A program made the translations under genes and the position numbers. The notes below the pieces were generated by a model. It had not been told where the DNA came from and did not search any database. It worked only from the letters and a program-made list of their open reading frames with translations. Below, piece after piece: positions 33,700 through 42,670 of a DNA stretch of 64,000 nucleotides (position 1 is the stretch's first letter; each line of letters starts with the position of its first letter). The DNA is from Frondihabitans sp. PAMC 28766 (lineage in GTDB: Bacteria > Actinomycetota > Actinomycetes > Actinomycetales > Microbacteriaceae): assembly GCF_001577365.1 (NCBI RefSeq), contig NZ_CP014513.1, forward strand, positions 2,542,001 to 2,606,000. Reading direction: 5' to 3'.

Positions 33700-33801
33700 G
33701 ACGCACGAGTCTATGGCAGGCGGCTCTCACGCGCCTTGCCACGGTCTATCGTTGAGGGTCAGCGCGAGCCGAAAGGCCGCTCGCGCAGTGAGGATGCCAG
33801 C

Positions 33802-34722
33802 TTGTCGCCCCAGTCACGTTTTGCTGAAGGTCGGCTGCTCGTCGTCGCGTTCGAGGGCTGGAACGACGCGGGCGAGGCGGCCAGCAATGTAGCGCGCTCG
33901 CTCGTCGACTCGCTCGAGATGACCACGCTCGCCGAGCTCGACGGCGAGGCCTACATCGACTTCCAGTTCAACCGGCCCCAGGCAGCGCACGACGACGAGG
34001 GCAACGCGACCCTCGAATGGCCCCGCATCCTGCTGCACGGCACGCCGGCCGTCGCCTCACCAGTCGCCGACGTCGACGGCTCGATCGTCGCCGACGACGG
34101 CCCCGCCGACGGGGGCCTGCTCGTGCTGCTCGGTGCCGAGCCGTCGCGCAGCTGGCGCAGCTTCGCCAGCGAGATCGTCGACCTCGTCGATGTGCACGAC
34201 GTCACGGGCGCGATCTTCCTCGGCGCCATGCTCGCCGACGTGCCGCACACCCGGCCGATCTCGATGTACGTCGGCAGCGAGAACGCCGACCTGCGCGCTG
34301 AATACGACGTCGAGCGCTCGTCCTACGAGGGCCCCGTCGGCATCCTGTCGGTGCTTTCGCAGGCCCTCGAGTCCGCAGGCATCCCCACCCTGTCGATCTG
34401 GGCGTCGGTGCCGCACTACGTGCACAACGCTCCGTCGCCCAAGGCGTCGCTCGCGATCCTCGAGAAGGTCGAAGAGCTCACCGGAATCGAGATCCCCCGC
34501 GGCGACCTCGTCGAAGAGGCTGCGGCCTGGGAGTCGGGCATCGACTCGCTCGCCGCCGACGACGAAGACATGGCCGGCTACATCGAGCAGCTCGAGCAGG
34601 CGCGCGACACCGTCGACTCGCCCGAGGCCTCCGGCGAAGCCATCGCGCAGGAGTTCGAGCGCTACCTGCGCCGCCGCGACGGCAAGTCGGGCGACGATCC
34701 CTGGCGGCCGCCCTCGGCGTAG
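33802..34722 (+). CDS. PAC2-family protein (proteasome assembly chaperone-like fold)
   Basis: This 306-residue protein has the family opening LLVVAFEGWNDAGEAASNVARSLVD. Later blocks are YIDFQFNRP, LVLLGAEPSRSWRSFASEIV, IFLGAMLADVPHTRP and PTLSIWASVPHYVHNAPSPKASLAIL. The actinobacterial PAC2 group has no proven function; despite the name it occurs in species without proteasomes. A TTG at 33802 is chosen as start because a GTGAGGA site lies 7-8 bp upstream and no ATG or GTG is near the conserved sequence. The C-terminus is acidic. Confidence 0.88.
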   Translation: MSPQSRFAEGRLLVVAFEGWNDAGEAASNVARSLVDSLEMTTLAELDGEAYIDFQFNRPQAAHDDEGNATLEWPRILLHGTPAVASPVADVDGSIVADDGPADGGLLVLLGAEPSRSWRSFASEIVDLVDVHDVTGAIFLGAMLADVPHTRPISMYVGSENADLRAEYDVERSSYEGPVGILSVLSQALESAGIPTLSIWASVPHYVHNAPSPKASLAILEKVEELTGIEIPRGDLVEEAAAWESGIDSLAADDEDMAGYIEQLEQARDTVDSPEASGEAIAQEFERYLRRRDGKSGDDPWRPPSA

Positions 34723-34770
34723 CGGTGGCGGCCTTCCGCCGCTCGGGCTTTCGTCTCGAGTTCGTGATGT

Positions 34771-34790
34771 GCCCGCGTGATCGCGCGGGC
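34771..34790 (+). terminator. GC-rich hairpin after the PAC2 gene
   Basis: GCCCGCG and CGCGGGC pair around a 6-nt loop about 50 bp after the stop. There is no T-tract, as is common for actinobacterial terminators. Further GGTGGCGGCC repeats (34724 and 34814) occur in the same gap. Confidence 0.4.
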
Positions 34791-34890
34791 GGCGGCGGAA
34801 CTGGCGGGCAACGGTGGCGGCCGCCATTTGTCCTGGCCGCCCATTCGCGGCCTGCCCGCGCGATCGTACGGCCCAAGGCAGAACTGCCGG

Positions 34891-34916
34891 GCGGATCGCC
34901 CCGCCGGGAGATCCGC
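34891..34916. terminator. Hairpin next to the P-loop kinase stop
   Basis: GCGGATC (34891-34897) pairs with GATCCGC (34910-34916) around a 12-nt loop, just downstream of the minus-strand kinase stop. It may end transcription in that direction. Confidence 0.4.
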
Positions 34917-34919
34917 CGC

Positions 34920-35483
34920 CTACTCGCCGCGGTGCGTGCCGATGCCGAACACGAACTGCTCGACCTCGCGCGGTGTCGTCAGGTGCACCACCTGCAGATG
35001 CGGGTGGTCGCGTTCGAGTCGCTCGCCGAGGCCGTCGAGCGAGTGCCGCTGGCGGATCGACCACCGGATGATCTGGTCGGGGTCGGTGAAGAAGTCTTTC
35101 AGCGGGCCCTCGACGTTGCCGCTCCACAGCGGCGTGCGACGGATGCGTCGGCGGATCGTGCGCCCGGTGACCCGGCCCAGCGTCGTCCGGTACGGCAGGT
35201 CGAGCCACACGAGGGTGTCGGCGCGCTCGGCGATGAGCTCGCGCTGCGAGGTGTACTGCCACTCGATCACCCAGCGGTCGCCGCTCGTGGCGGCGTCGAC
35301 GTCGGCGGCGAACCCCTCGCGCTCCGTCCAGTTCGGCCCGTGGTAGAGCGAGTCGATCTCGGTGTAGGGCAGCTGAAGGATGCGAGACAGGCGCCTCGCG
35401 AGCGTCGACTTCCCGGCCCCGGAGACACCCGCGATCGCGATCCGACGGGGTGTGATGGGGAGGGCGTCGAGCGGTCCGAGCAT
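34920..35483 (-). CDS. P-loop NTPase / adenylate-kinase-like protein (FlaR/topology-modulation type)
   Basis: This 187-residue protein has Walker A GVSGAGKSTLARRLS at about residues 19-33, the acceptor-site segment YTEIDSLYHGPNW, and ERADTLVWLDLPYRTTLGRVTGRTIRRRIRR (hydrophobic strand plus Arg-rich lid). It belongs to the small-kinase group often called topology modulation proteins. The substrate is unknown. It is co-directional with mshC and ends convergent with the PAC2 gene. Confidence 0.85.
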   Translation of the reverse strand: MLGPLDALPITPRRIAIAGVSGAGKSTLARRLSRILQLPYTEIDSLYHGPNWTEREGFAADVDAATSGDRWVIEWQYTSQRELIAERADTLVWLDLPYRTTLGRVTGRTIRRRIRRTPLWSGNVEGPLKDFFTDPDQIIRWSIRQRHSLDGLGERLERDHPHLQVVHLTTPREVEQFVFGIGTHRGE

Positions 35484-35537
35484 CCGGCCAGCCTATGGCC
35501 GCGGCGGGTTTGTCCCAAAACCTGGGGGCACAGGCTG

Positions 35538-36782
35538 TCAGCGCAGAGGGATACCGAGGAGGGCGTCGACGGCGTCGACGTCGACCGTGGTCGGCGTCGC
35601 GCCCGACTGCACCGCGGTCTCGACGAGTGCGACCGCGGCAGGCGTGTCGAGGTCGTCGGCGAGAGCTGCTCGCAGCCCGTCGAGCAGTGACGTCGAAGCC
35701 GTGCCGGCCACTGCACCCGCCGCCCACTCCGCCCAGTGCGACAGCCGAGCGATGGCCCCGTACACGTCGTCGTCGAACCACTCCCAGTCGCTGCGGTAGT
35801 GGTGCGACAGCAGCGCGAGCCGGATGGCGCGGGGATCGATTTCGGAGGCGATGAGCTCGGAGACCTTCACGAGGTTGCCCAGCGACTTCGACATCTTCTC
35901 GCCCTGGTAGGCGACCATGCCGGCGTGCGCATAGTGCGAGGCGAACGGTTCGCCGGTGAGAGCCGTCGCGTGCCCGGCGCTCATCTCGTGGTGAGGGAAG
36001 ACGAGGTCGCTGCCGCCGCCCTGAACGGACAGGGGCAGGGTCAGGTGGTCGCGCGCGATGACGGTGCACTCGATGTGCCAGCCGGGGCGACCCGATCCTG
36101 CAGCCCCAGGCCACGAGGGCTCGCCGTCGCGAGCCGAGCGCCAGAGCAGCGGGTCGAGCTCGTTGCGCTTGCCGATGCGGTCGGGGTCGCCGCCGCGCTC
36201 GCTGAAGAAGTGCATCATCGTGGCGGCGTCCAGGCGGCTCTCGATGCCGAGGTGCCACGACGTGTCGCGGGCTGCGCGATCGACGTCGAAGTAGACGTCG
36301 TCGCCAGCCGAGGAGTCGAGGGTCTCGACGCGATACGCGAAGCCCGCCTCGAGGAGCACCGCGACGGCTTCGCCGATCGGCGACACCATGTCGGTGACGG
36401 CGATGTAGTGGTCGGGCGGGATCACTCGCAGGTGCTGCATGTCCGAGCGGAAGAGGTCGGTCTGCGACTCGGCGAGCTCGCGCCAGTCGACGTTCGTCGC
36501 CGCGGCCCGTTCGAGCAGCGGGTCGTCGACGTCGGTGGTGTTCTGCGCGTAGGCGACCTCGACTCCGGCGTCGCGCCACACGCGGTTGAGCGTGTCGAAC
36601 GCGAGGTAGGTGTTGGCGTGGCCGAGGTGGGTCGCGTCGTAGGGGGTGATGCCGCAGACGTAGAGCTGAGCGCCGTTCGTCACGTCGGTCGGGCGAGCGT
36701 CCCCCGTGGCGGTGTCGTACAGGGTGGGGATGGCGCCGACGCCGGGGAGAGACGGGACGGATGGTGTGGCCCACGATCGCAT
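35538..36782 (-). CDS. mshC: MshC, L-cysteine:GlcN-Ins ligase of mycothiol synthesis
   Basis: This 414-residue enzyme joins cysteine to glucosaminyl-inositol with ATP, the penultimate step of mycothiol biosynthesis. It is a cysteinyl-tRNA-synthetase paralogue with a HIGH-like motif ITPYDATHLGHANTYLAFD, the zinc-site residues in YVCGITPYD and PGWHIECTVIARD, and KMSKSLGNLVKVS as KMSKS. It lacks the tRNA-binding domain. The start at 36782 overlaps the uppP stop by one base (TGATG). Its length is normal for MshC. Confidence 0.96.
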   Translation of the reverse strand: MRSWATPSVPSLPGVGAIPTLYDTATGDARPTDVTNGAQLYVCGITPYDATHLGHANTYLAFDTLNRVWRDAGVEVAYAQNTTDVDDPLLERAAATNVDWRELAESQTDLFRSDMQHLRVIPPDHYIAVTDMVSPIGEAVAVLLEAGFAYRVETLDSSAGDDVYFDVDRAARDTSWHLGIESRLDAATMMHFFSERGGDPDRIGKRNELDPLLWRSARDGEPSWPGAAGSGRPGWHIECTVIARDHLTLPLSVQGGGSDLVFPHHEMSAGHATALTGEPFASHYAHAGMVAYQGEKMSKSLGNLVKVSELIASEIDPRAIRLALLSHHYRSDWEWFDDDVYGAIARLSHWAEWAAGAVAGTASTSLLDGLRAALADDLDTPAAVALVETAVQSGATPTTVDVDAVDALLGIPLR

Positions 36783-37633
36783 CAGCCGATCACTCCGATT
36801 CCGAGCAGGACGAACAGCACGATGCCGAGCAGTATGCGGTAGACGACGAACGGCATGAACGAGCGCTTCGAGATGTAGTTCATGAAGAACGCGATCACGA
36901 CGAAGCCGACGACGAAGGCGACGACGGTCGCCGCTCCGGTGTCGGCCCACGAGTACGGGTTGTGCGCGTGCGAGTGGATCGCCTGGTAGGCCTCGAAGAG
37001 CCCCGAGCCGAACACCGCGGGGATCGCCAGCAGGAACGAGAAGCGTGCGGCGGCCGGGCGGGTGTAGCCGAGGGCGAGGCCGGCGGAGGTGGTGGCGCCC
37101 GAGCGAGAGACACCGGGGACGAGAGCCAGTACCTGGGCGATGCCGATCAGGATGCCGTGCCCCCAGGTCAACTTCTCGAATCCTGCGACCTTGCGGCCGT
37201 AGATGTCGGTGGCCCCCAGGATCACGCCGAACACGACGAACACGGTGGCGAGCAGCCACAGCGACCGGAAGTCGGTGGCGATCAGGTCTTGCGTCAGCAC
37301 GCCGACGATGAGGATCGGGAAGGTGCCGATGATCACCAGCCAGCCCATGCGCACGTCGGGATCACGACGGTCGAAGCGCCCGAACAGCGCCAGGAACCAG
37401 CGCACGACGATGCGCTTGACATCGCCCCAGAAGTAGATCAGCACCGCGAGCTCGGTGCCGAGCTGGATGATCGCGGTGAAGGCCGCACCCGGGTCGAACT
37501 CCTTGCCCGCGGCGTGCGGGAAGAACAGGGCGACGAGCCGGATGTGCGCGCTCGACGAGATCGGCAGGAACTCGGTCAGACCCTGGACGAGGCCGAGGAG
37601 GAGTGCCTGGAGGAAATGTTCCACGTGCGTCAA
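36782..37633 (-). CDS. uppP: Undecaprenyl-diphosphatase (UppP/BacA)
   Basis: This 283-residue integral membrane enzyme recycles undecaprenyl pyrophosphate to the monophosphate for cell-wall synthesis. The catalytic signatures are GLVQGLTEFLPISSSAHIRLV (Glu and Ser) near residues 14-33 and ALVPGVSRSGATTSAGL near residues 170-187. About eight membrane helices are visible. It is coupled to mshC by a one-base overlap. Confidence 0.96.
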   Translation of the reverse strand: MTHVEHFLQALLLGLVQGLTEFLPISSSAHIRLVALFFPHAAGKEFDPGAAFTAIIQLGTELAVLIYFWGDVKRIVVRWFLALFGRFDRRDPDVRMGWLVIIGTFPILIVGVLTQDLIATDFRSLWLLATVFVVFGVILGATDIYGRKVAGFEKLTWGHGILIGIAQVLALVPGVSRSGATTSAGLALGYTRPAAARFSFLLAIPAVFGSGLFEAYQAIHSHAHNPYSWADTGAATVVAFVVGFVVIAFFMNYISKRSFMPFVVYRILLGIVLFVLLGIGVIG

Positions 37634-37640
37634 GGGCCTC

Positions 37641-38936
37641 TCAGTAGGTGCTCAACAGGTCGCGGAGCACGCGACTGCCGAAGGTTAGCGCGTCGAGCGG
37701 CACTCGCTCGTCGACCCCGTGGAACATGGCGGGGAAGTCCATCTCTTCGGGCAGGCGCAGCGGCGCGAAGCCGTACCCCTTGATGCCGAGGAGGCTCAGC
37801 GCCTTGTTGTCGGTGCCGCCGCTCAGGAGGTAGGGCAGCACGGGCGCGCCCGGGTCGTGCCGGTCGAGCGTGCTCTTGATCGAGTCGACGAGCGGGCCGC
37901 CGAACTCGGTCTCGAGCCCGATGTCGGTGTGCATCGTGACGATCTCGATGTCGTCGGCGATCAGATCCTGCACCTGCGCGAGAACGGTCGCCTCGTCACC
38001 CGGCATGCACCGGATGTCGACGAGCGCCTCGGCCGTGTCGGGCACGACGTTGTGCTTGTAGCCGGCGACCAGCTGCGTGGGGTTGGTGGTGACGCGGAGG
38101 CTGCCGCGGATGAAGCCGGACGCGGTGCCCGTCTTGAGCACCAGCTCGTCGGGGCTCGTGCGCTCGGGGTCGACCTCGAGGATCTTCGCGACCTCGCGCA
38201 GGAGGCCGGTGGTCGTCTCGGTGAGGGCGACCGGCCACTCCTGGCGGCCGAGCGTGGCGACGGCTTCGGCGAGCTTCGTCACCGCGTTGTCCGTGATCAT
38301 CTGCGAACCGTGGCCCGCAGTGCCGCGCGCGATGAGCTTGATCCAGATGAGGGCCTTCTCGCCCGTCTGCAGGAGGTAGGCGCGCTTGCCGTCGATGAAG
38401 GTCGAGTAGCCGCCGACCTCGCTGATCGCCTCGCCCATCCCGTCGAACAGCTCGGGGTGGTTCTTGACCAGGTAGTGCGAGCCGAGCACTCCCCCGGCCT
38501 CCTCGTCGGCGAGGAAGCCGAGCACGAGGTTGCGGGCCGGCTTCTCACCCGCGCGCAGGATGTCGCCGACGCTGGTCAGCATCATGGCGTCCATGTTCTT
38601 CATGTCGACGGCGCCGCGACCCCACAGCATGCCGTCTTTGACCTCGCCGCCGAACGGATCGACAGTCCAGTTCGCAGGATCCGCGGGCACCACGTCGAGG
38701 TGGCCGTGCACGACGAGCCCCGCCTTGTCGGGGTCGCGCCCCTCGACCTTCGCCAGCACGCTGTGGCGGCCCGGCTCCGACTCGAACATCAGCGGCTCGA
38801 GCCCGAGGTCTTCGAGCTTCGCCGCGACGTACTCGGCCGCGTCGGTCTCGCCGTTCGACTTGCCGCCCCCGTAGTTGGTCGTGTCGAACCGGATGAGCTC
38901 CTGGGCGATCCGTGCTGTCTCGTCGAGATCGGTCAT
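37641..38936 (-). CDS. M20-family metallopeptidase / amidohydrolase
   Basis: This 431-residue enzyme has the M20 zinc ligands: His and Asp in VVHGHLDVVPAD (about residue 88), Asp in RGAVDMKNMDAM, the Glu pair in LADEEAGGVLGS, and a C-terminal His in MFHGVDERV. A dimerisation domain lies between about 195 and 310. It is likely an aminoacylase, dipeptidase or deacetylase. It ends seven bases before the uppP start. The start MTDLDETARIAQ at 38936 matches the family N-terminus. It matches the Rv2141c position in Mycobacterium. Confidence 0.9.
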   Translation of the reverse strand: MTDLDETARIAQELIRFDTTNYGGGKSNGETDAAEYVAAKLEDLGLEPLMFESEPGRHSVLAKVEGRDPDKAGLVVHGHLDVVPADPANWTVDPFGGEVKDGMLWGRGAVDMKNMDAMMLTSVGDILRAGEKPARNLVLGFLADEEAGGVLGSHYLVKNHPELFDGMGEAISEVGGYSTFIDGKRAYLLQTGEKALIWIKLIARGTAGHGSQMITDNAVTKLAEAVATLGRQEWPVALTETTTGLLREVAKILEVDPERTSPDELVLKTGTASGFIRGSLRVTTNPTQLVAGYKHNVVPDTAEALVDIRCMPGDEATVLAQVQDLIADDIEIVTMHTDIGLETEFGGPLVDSIKSTLDRHDPGAPVLPYLLSGGTDNKALSLLGIKGYGFAPLRLPEEMDFPAMFHGVDERVPLDALTFGSRVLRDLLSTY

Positions 38937-39153
38937 GTCGACCACGCTACCGGCTCGGTGCTGGGTCTCTCGTCGCGGGCCTCGGTTCGGCGTCGCGACA
39001 CCCCTCGTTCCGGACGACCTTCCAGCGCCGCGGCGCAAGGGCCTTGGCCGGGACCGAGGGTGTCGCCCCGGCACCGCCGAGGGGGCTGCCCGTGTCTGAG
39101 CAGGGGCTCGAGTCGTGCTAATGTCTTCCAGGCGGTTACGCCGCACAACACTC

Positions 39154-39238
39154 GTCCGGGTGGCGGAAATGGCAGACGCGCTAGCTTGAGGTGCTAGTGC
39201 CCGTATAGGGCGTGGGGGTTCAAGTCCCCCCTCGGACA
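39154..39238 (+). tRNA. tRNA-Leu (anticodon GAG)
   Basis: The 85-nt class II tRNA folds with acceptor arms GTCCGGG and CTCGGAC (one G-T pair), anticodon stem CTAGC/GCTAG with loop TTGAGGT (anticodon GAG at 39188-39190), a long variable arm (TGCCCGTATAGGGCGT) and T arm GGGGGTTCAAGTCCCCC. Discriminator base A follows; CCA is not encoded. It reads CUC and CUU leucine codons. Confidence 0.97.
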
Positions 39239-39257
39239 CACTGGTTGAGACAGTTGC

Positions 39258-39285
39258 GAAGGCCCCGGTTCACGCCGGGGCCTTC
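39258..39285 (+). terminator. Terminator hairpin after tRNA-Leu
   Basis: GAAGGCCCCGG and CCGGGGCCTTC form a perfect 11-bp stem with a 6-nt loop, 20 bp after the tRNA. Confidence 0.85.
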
Positions 39286-39308
39286 GTGTGCGTCTGGCGC
39301 CCTTCCCT

Positions 39309-39383
39309 CGCCGACGCACCTCCGACCAGACCGGATTGAGCCCTGATGGCCGCGGGATCCGTCGGATCAAAGGTGCCTCGGCG
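39309..39383. repeat. 75-bp palindromic element, copy 1
   Basis: The left arm CGCCGACGCACCTCCGACC is inversely repeated, with a few mismatches, by GTCGGATCAAAGGTGCCTCGGCG at the right end. The unit is exactly 75 bp, as are copies 2 (42592) and 3 (46997). It lies between the tRNA terminator and a methyltransferase gene. Confidence 0.8.
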
Positions 39384-39455
39384 ATGCCGCGGTCAGGCGT
39401 GTCCGCGGCGCGTCCGGGCGAGGGATCCTGCCTGCCGGCGCGGTAGCGTCGAGGC

Positions 39456-40100
39456 GTGAGCGACGACGACCTGGCGCAGACGAGGGCCGCCTACGACACG
39501 GTGGCCGCGAGCTACGCGCAGCTGTTGCCCGACGTGGCGTTCGAGGCTCCCCTCGACCTCGCCATGATCGCCGATTTCGTCGAGGAGTTGCCACGGGGCG
39601 CCCAGGTGCTGGACGCAGGATGCGGGGCGGGCAGGATGCTCACGCTCCTCGCCGACCTCGAGCCGTCCCTCGTGCTGACGGGGGCCGATCTCTCGCCGGG
39701 CATGGTCGCGCAGGCCCGGTCCTCGCATCCGGGTGTAGCGATGATCGAGGCCGCGAATGCCTCTCTCCCTTTCCCTGATGGGGAGTTCGACGGGATCCTC
39801 GCCTGGTACTCGATCATTCACACGCAGCCGGGCGAGCTCGGCCCGGTCGTCAGCGAGTTCCGGCGTGTGCTGCGGTCGGGCGGAGTGGTGCTTCTCGGGT
39901 TCCAGGCGGGGACTGGCGTGCACGAGCGCAGCGGCGCTTACGGCCACGAGGTCGGTCTCCTCCGCAGTTACCTGCACGAGACGGATGCCGTAGCCACGCG
40001 GCTGGAAAGGTCGGGCTTCCGCATCCTGGCCCGCCTCGATCGTGCCGCGCGCCCCTCGGAGAAGGACGGCCAAGGGTTCGTGTTGGCTCAGGCGTACTGA
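39456..40100 (+). CDS. Class I SAM-dependent methyltransferase
   Basis: This 214-residue protein has SAM motif I VLDAGCGAGRMLTLL (about residue 51), the acidic strand LTGADLSPGMVAQA, post-II PFPDGEFDGILAWYSIIH and motif III FRRVLRSGGVVLLGFQAG. The substrate is unknown. It starts at a GTG preceded by weak GAGGC. It is the first of three methyltransferases in the accessory stretch. Confidence 0.88.
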   Translation: MSDDDLAQTRAAYDTVAASYAQLLPDVAFEAPLDLAMIADFVEELPRGAQVLDAGCGAGRMLTLLADLEPSLVLTGADLSPGMVAQARSSHPGVAMIEAANASLPFPDGEFDGILAWYSIIHTQPGELGPVVSEFRRVLRSGGVVLLGFQAGTGVHERSGAYGHEVGLLRSYLHETDAVATRLERSGFRILARLDRAARPSEKDGQGFVLAQAY

Positions 40101-40279
40101 CCCAGGGCGCGAGGTGCGGCGGTTGCCGCGAGCCGCTCGTGGCCGATAGCGTGGCCGCGATGTCCGAACTCCGGGGATAGGCCGACGAGCGCGCGCCGCG
40201 TGCGTGCGCTCGTCGTCGACCCCTTTTCGCAGCCGCCCCGATCGAGACCTTCTCGGGGCGCCTGACCCTGGAGCCTTTC

Positions 40280-41476
40280 ATGACCCGCCCCACCCGGGCG
40301 GTGAGTTACAGCGCCGTCCTCCGCCTGCCCGGAGCCCTGCGCACGTTCTCCGCCGCCCTCATCGGTCGCCTCTCGTACGCGACCGTCTCCCTTGCGCTCC
40401 TGCTGACCGTGCAGCGCGCCACCCACTCGTTCGCCGACGCCGGCACTGCGCTCGGGGTCTACGCCCTCGCCAGTCTGTCCATGCCCGCGAAGGCCCGACT
40501 CATCGACCGCTTCGGCCGGCGACGCATGCTGCCGCTCTTCGGATCCGGGTTCGCGGTCGCGTTCGCCGCGCTCGCAGCAGTCGCCCGAGGAGGACTGCAT
40601 CAGGGGGCCCTCCTGCTCGCCCTGTCGGCTCTGGCCGGCCTGTGCGCTCCCCCGCTCGGGCCTTCCATGCGGGCGATGTGGGCCGAGCTGACCCCGGATC
40701 CTGCGGCTCGACTGCGCGCCTACAGCCTCGACGGCATCGTCGAGGAGGCGCTCTACGCCGTCGGGCCGCTCGTCGTCGGCGGCGTCGTCGCGATCTCGAG
40801 CCCGGCGACGGCCCTGCTGCTGAGCGCGGGCGTCAACCTCGTCGGCTCGGTCGGAATGGCGTTCTCGACGGCGGCCCGCAGCGCGAGCGGCCCGGCTCCC
40901 TCCCTCTCACGGGCGGCAGGATCGGGGGTGCTCGGGTCGCCGGCGTTTCTCCTGTTGGCCGCCTCGGTGCTCGCTCTCGGGCTCGGAACGGGCCCGGTCG
41001 AGGTCGCCGTCACCGCCGTGAGTCAGGAGGCGGGGCGGGGCGACGCCGTCGGGATCCTGTTCGCCGCGGTGTCGGTGGGCGGCGCCGCCGGTGGTCTCGG
41101 CTGGGGTCGGCTACCGCATCGCTCTTCTGCAGGTGTGCAGCTCGCCGTTCTCGTCGCCGTGGCCGCCGCTGCCGAGCTCGCGGCGGCATTCGCGCCGACG
41201 CTGCTGTCTCTCGGCGCCGTTCTGGTGGTGCTCGGGGCGGCGATGACGCCGGCGATCGTCGTCGCGTACGTCGCGTCGGATCACTTCGTCCCCGACGCCA
41301 GACGGGCCGAGGCGAGCACGTGGATCGGCACGGCCACCAACGTGGGCGTCGCTGCGGGTGCGGCGCTCGCCGGAGTCGCCGTCGACCATGTCGACCCGCG
41401 GCTGGCCCTCATCGTCGGCGCCTGCGTGCTGCTCGCGGCGGTCGCCCCGGCACTGCTCGTCCGTAGGCGATCGTGA
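40280..41476 (+). CDS. MFS transporter
   Basis: This 398-residue protein has about twelve membrane helices, with the motif-A-like loop KARLIDRFGRRRMLP between helices 2 and 3. It resembles small-molecule or drug exporters of the YfcJ/AraJ type. The ATG follows GGAGCC. Its stop lies inside the 52-bp palindrome at 41474, so that element may terminate it. Confidence 0.88.
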   Translation: MTRPTRAVSYSAVLRLPGALRTFSAALIGRLSYATVSLALLLTVQRATHSFADAGTALGVYALASLSMPAKARLIDRFGRRRMLPLFGSGFAVAFAALAAVARGGLHQGALLLALSALAGLCAPPLGPSMRAMWAELTPDPAARLRAYSLDGIVEEALYAVGPLVVGGVVAISSPATALLLSAGVNLVGSVGMAFSTAARSASGPAPSLSRAAGSGVLGSPAFLLLAASVLALGLGTGPVEVAVTAVSQEAGRGDAVGILFAAVSVGGAAGGLGWGRLPHRSSAGVQLAVLVAVAAAAELAAAFAPTLLSLGAVLVVLGAAMTPAIVVAYVASDHFVPDARRAEASTWIGTATNVGVAAGAALAGVAVDHVDPRLALIVGACVLLAAVAPALLVRRRS

Positions 41477-41525
41477 ACCTCGAAACCGACAGGATTCGGG
41501 GCAGATCCTGTCCGGTTGGAGGTTC
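41474..41525. repeat. 52-bp palindromic element related to the 75-bp family
   Basis: TGAACCTCGAAACCGACAGG and its inverse at 41504-41525 pair with two or three mismatches around an 8-nt loop. The right half, GATCCTGTCCGGTTGGAGGT, closely resembles the right half of copy 2 (GATCCTGTCCGATCGGTGGT). It starts at the MFS stop, so it may double as its terminator. Confidence 0.75.
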
Positions 41526-41569
41526 AGGCCGGCGCGCGCGGGGATCCTGCGGCGGCTAGCCTCGCAGAC

Positions 41570-42121
41570 ATGGGCGGTGGCGACGACGGAGCGCAGGCGG
41601 GCGCCGTGCGGCTTCGGCCTCTCCTGCGGGAGGACGCGGCGCGCATCCACGAGTGGGCGTCGCAGCCGACCGCGTGCCGGTTTCAGCCGTGGGGGCCGAA
41701 CTCGCCCGCCGAGACGGAGGTGTTCGTCGACGGCGCGGTCGCGGCCTGGGAGCAGGGGCCTCAGATGCGCTGGGTGTGGGCCGCCGCCGCCGCTGACACG
41801 GTCGTCGGCATCGGCGAGGTGCAGCGCAAGGAGGTCGACGCGGCCGAGATCTCGTACGCCGTGCACATCGACCTCTGGGGCCGTGGCATCGCGACGTGCA
41901 TCGGGCGGCTGCTGGTCGCGTGGGCGCTCGAGAACCTCGACGTCGGCAGGATCACCGCCACCTGCGACCCACGCAACGTCGCGTCCGAGCACGTGCTGAG
42001 GGGTCTCGGCATGCAGCTCGAGCGCACCGAGAGTCACAGCCTAATGCTGCGCGACGGCTGGCGCGACTCGTACGTGTTCTCCCTCGCCCGGCGCGAGTGG
42101 TCGGCGAGGATGGAGGAATGA
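41570..42121 (+). CDS. GNAT-family N-acetyltransferase (RimJ/RimL-like)
   Basis: This 183-residue protein has the acetyl-CoA loop VHIDLWGRGIATCIGRLLVAWA (R/Q-X-X-G-X-A) at about residues 102-123, followed by RITATCDPRNVASEHVLRGLGM, the usual Asn-Ala-Ser segment. It probably acetylates a protein N-terminus or a small amine. It overlaps the following Nudix gene (ATGA). Start MGGGDDG chosen because the fold begins at VRLRPLLREDA. Confidence 0.88.
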   Translation: MGGGDDGAQAGAVRLRPLLREDAARIHEWASQPTACRFQPWGPNSPAETEVFVDGAVAAWEQGPQMRWVWAAAAADTVVGIGEVQRKEVDAAEISYAVHIDLWGRGIATCIGRLLVAWALENLDVGRITATCDPRNVASEHVLRGLGMQLERTESHSLMLRDGWRDSYVFSLARREWSARMEE

Positions 42122-42561
42122 AGAGAATCGCGGGCCGCGTCATCTTGCTGCACGACGATTCGGTGCTGCTGATGCGGGGCGGTGACCCGGCCAGGCCGGA
42201 GGCCGGCGAGTGGCTGTTCACGATCGGCGGCGGGTGCGAGCCCGGCGAGACCACGGCCGAGGCAGCCAGGCGCGAGGCGTTCGAGGAGGCGGGTGTGCGC
42301 CTTTCGGTCGACCTCGGGCCCGTCGTGCTGCGGCGCGAGATCGAGTTCCCGTTCAACGGCGACGTACTCGAGCAGTCGGAGGAGTACTACCTCTGCCGGG
42401 TGACCGACACCTCGATCGACTCGTCCGGCTGGACGGACCTCGAGCGCGCCAGCATCAGCGGTGTCGCCTGGTGGCCTCTCGACGAGCTGCGCGCAACAAC
42501 CCTCCCGGTCTTCCCCGATGGCCTCGTCGCCCTGGTCGACGCCGCGCTCGCCGCCGGCTGA
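42118..42561 (+). CDS. Nudix hydrolase
   Basis: This 147-residue protein has a complete Nudix box beginning at GGGCEPGETTAEAARREAFEEAG (about residues 37-59). MKRIAGRVILLHDDSVLLMRG is the typical N-terminal strand. The substrate is unknown. Coupled to the GNAT gene by ATGA, it may share a substrate or simply an operon. The 75-bp palindrome copy 2 begins 30 bp after its stop. Confidence 0.88.
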   Translation: MKRIAGRVILLHDDSVLLMRGGDPARPEAGEWLFTIGGGCEPGETTAEAARREAFEEAGVRLSVDLGPVVLRREIEFPFNGDVLEQSEEYYLCRVTDTSIDSSGWTDLERASISGVAWWPLDELRATTLPVFPDGLVALVDAALAAG

Positions 42562-42591
42562 TCCCGGCCCGCGGCCGCGCGCCGCGCCGTG

Positions 42592-42666
42592 CGTCGACGC
42601 ACCTCGGATCAGACCGATTCGTGCCTTCGAGGCCGCTGATCCTGTCCGATCGGTGGTGCCTCGGCG
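42592..42666. repeat. 75-bp palindromic element, copy 2
   Basis: The left arm CGTCGACGCACCTCGGATC and right arm GTCCGATCGGTGGTGCCTCGGCG are inverse copies with mismatches. Its right end lies five bases before the next gene's GTG, so it could influence translation or carry promoter function. Confidence 0.8.
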
Positions 42667-42670
42667 ATCG

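Noticed and set aside
34724..34824. GGTGGCGGCC repeats as a mobile palindrome
   Set aside because: Only short GC-rich similarity typical of the composition; no clear arms like the 75-bp elements.
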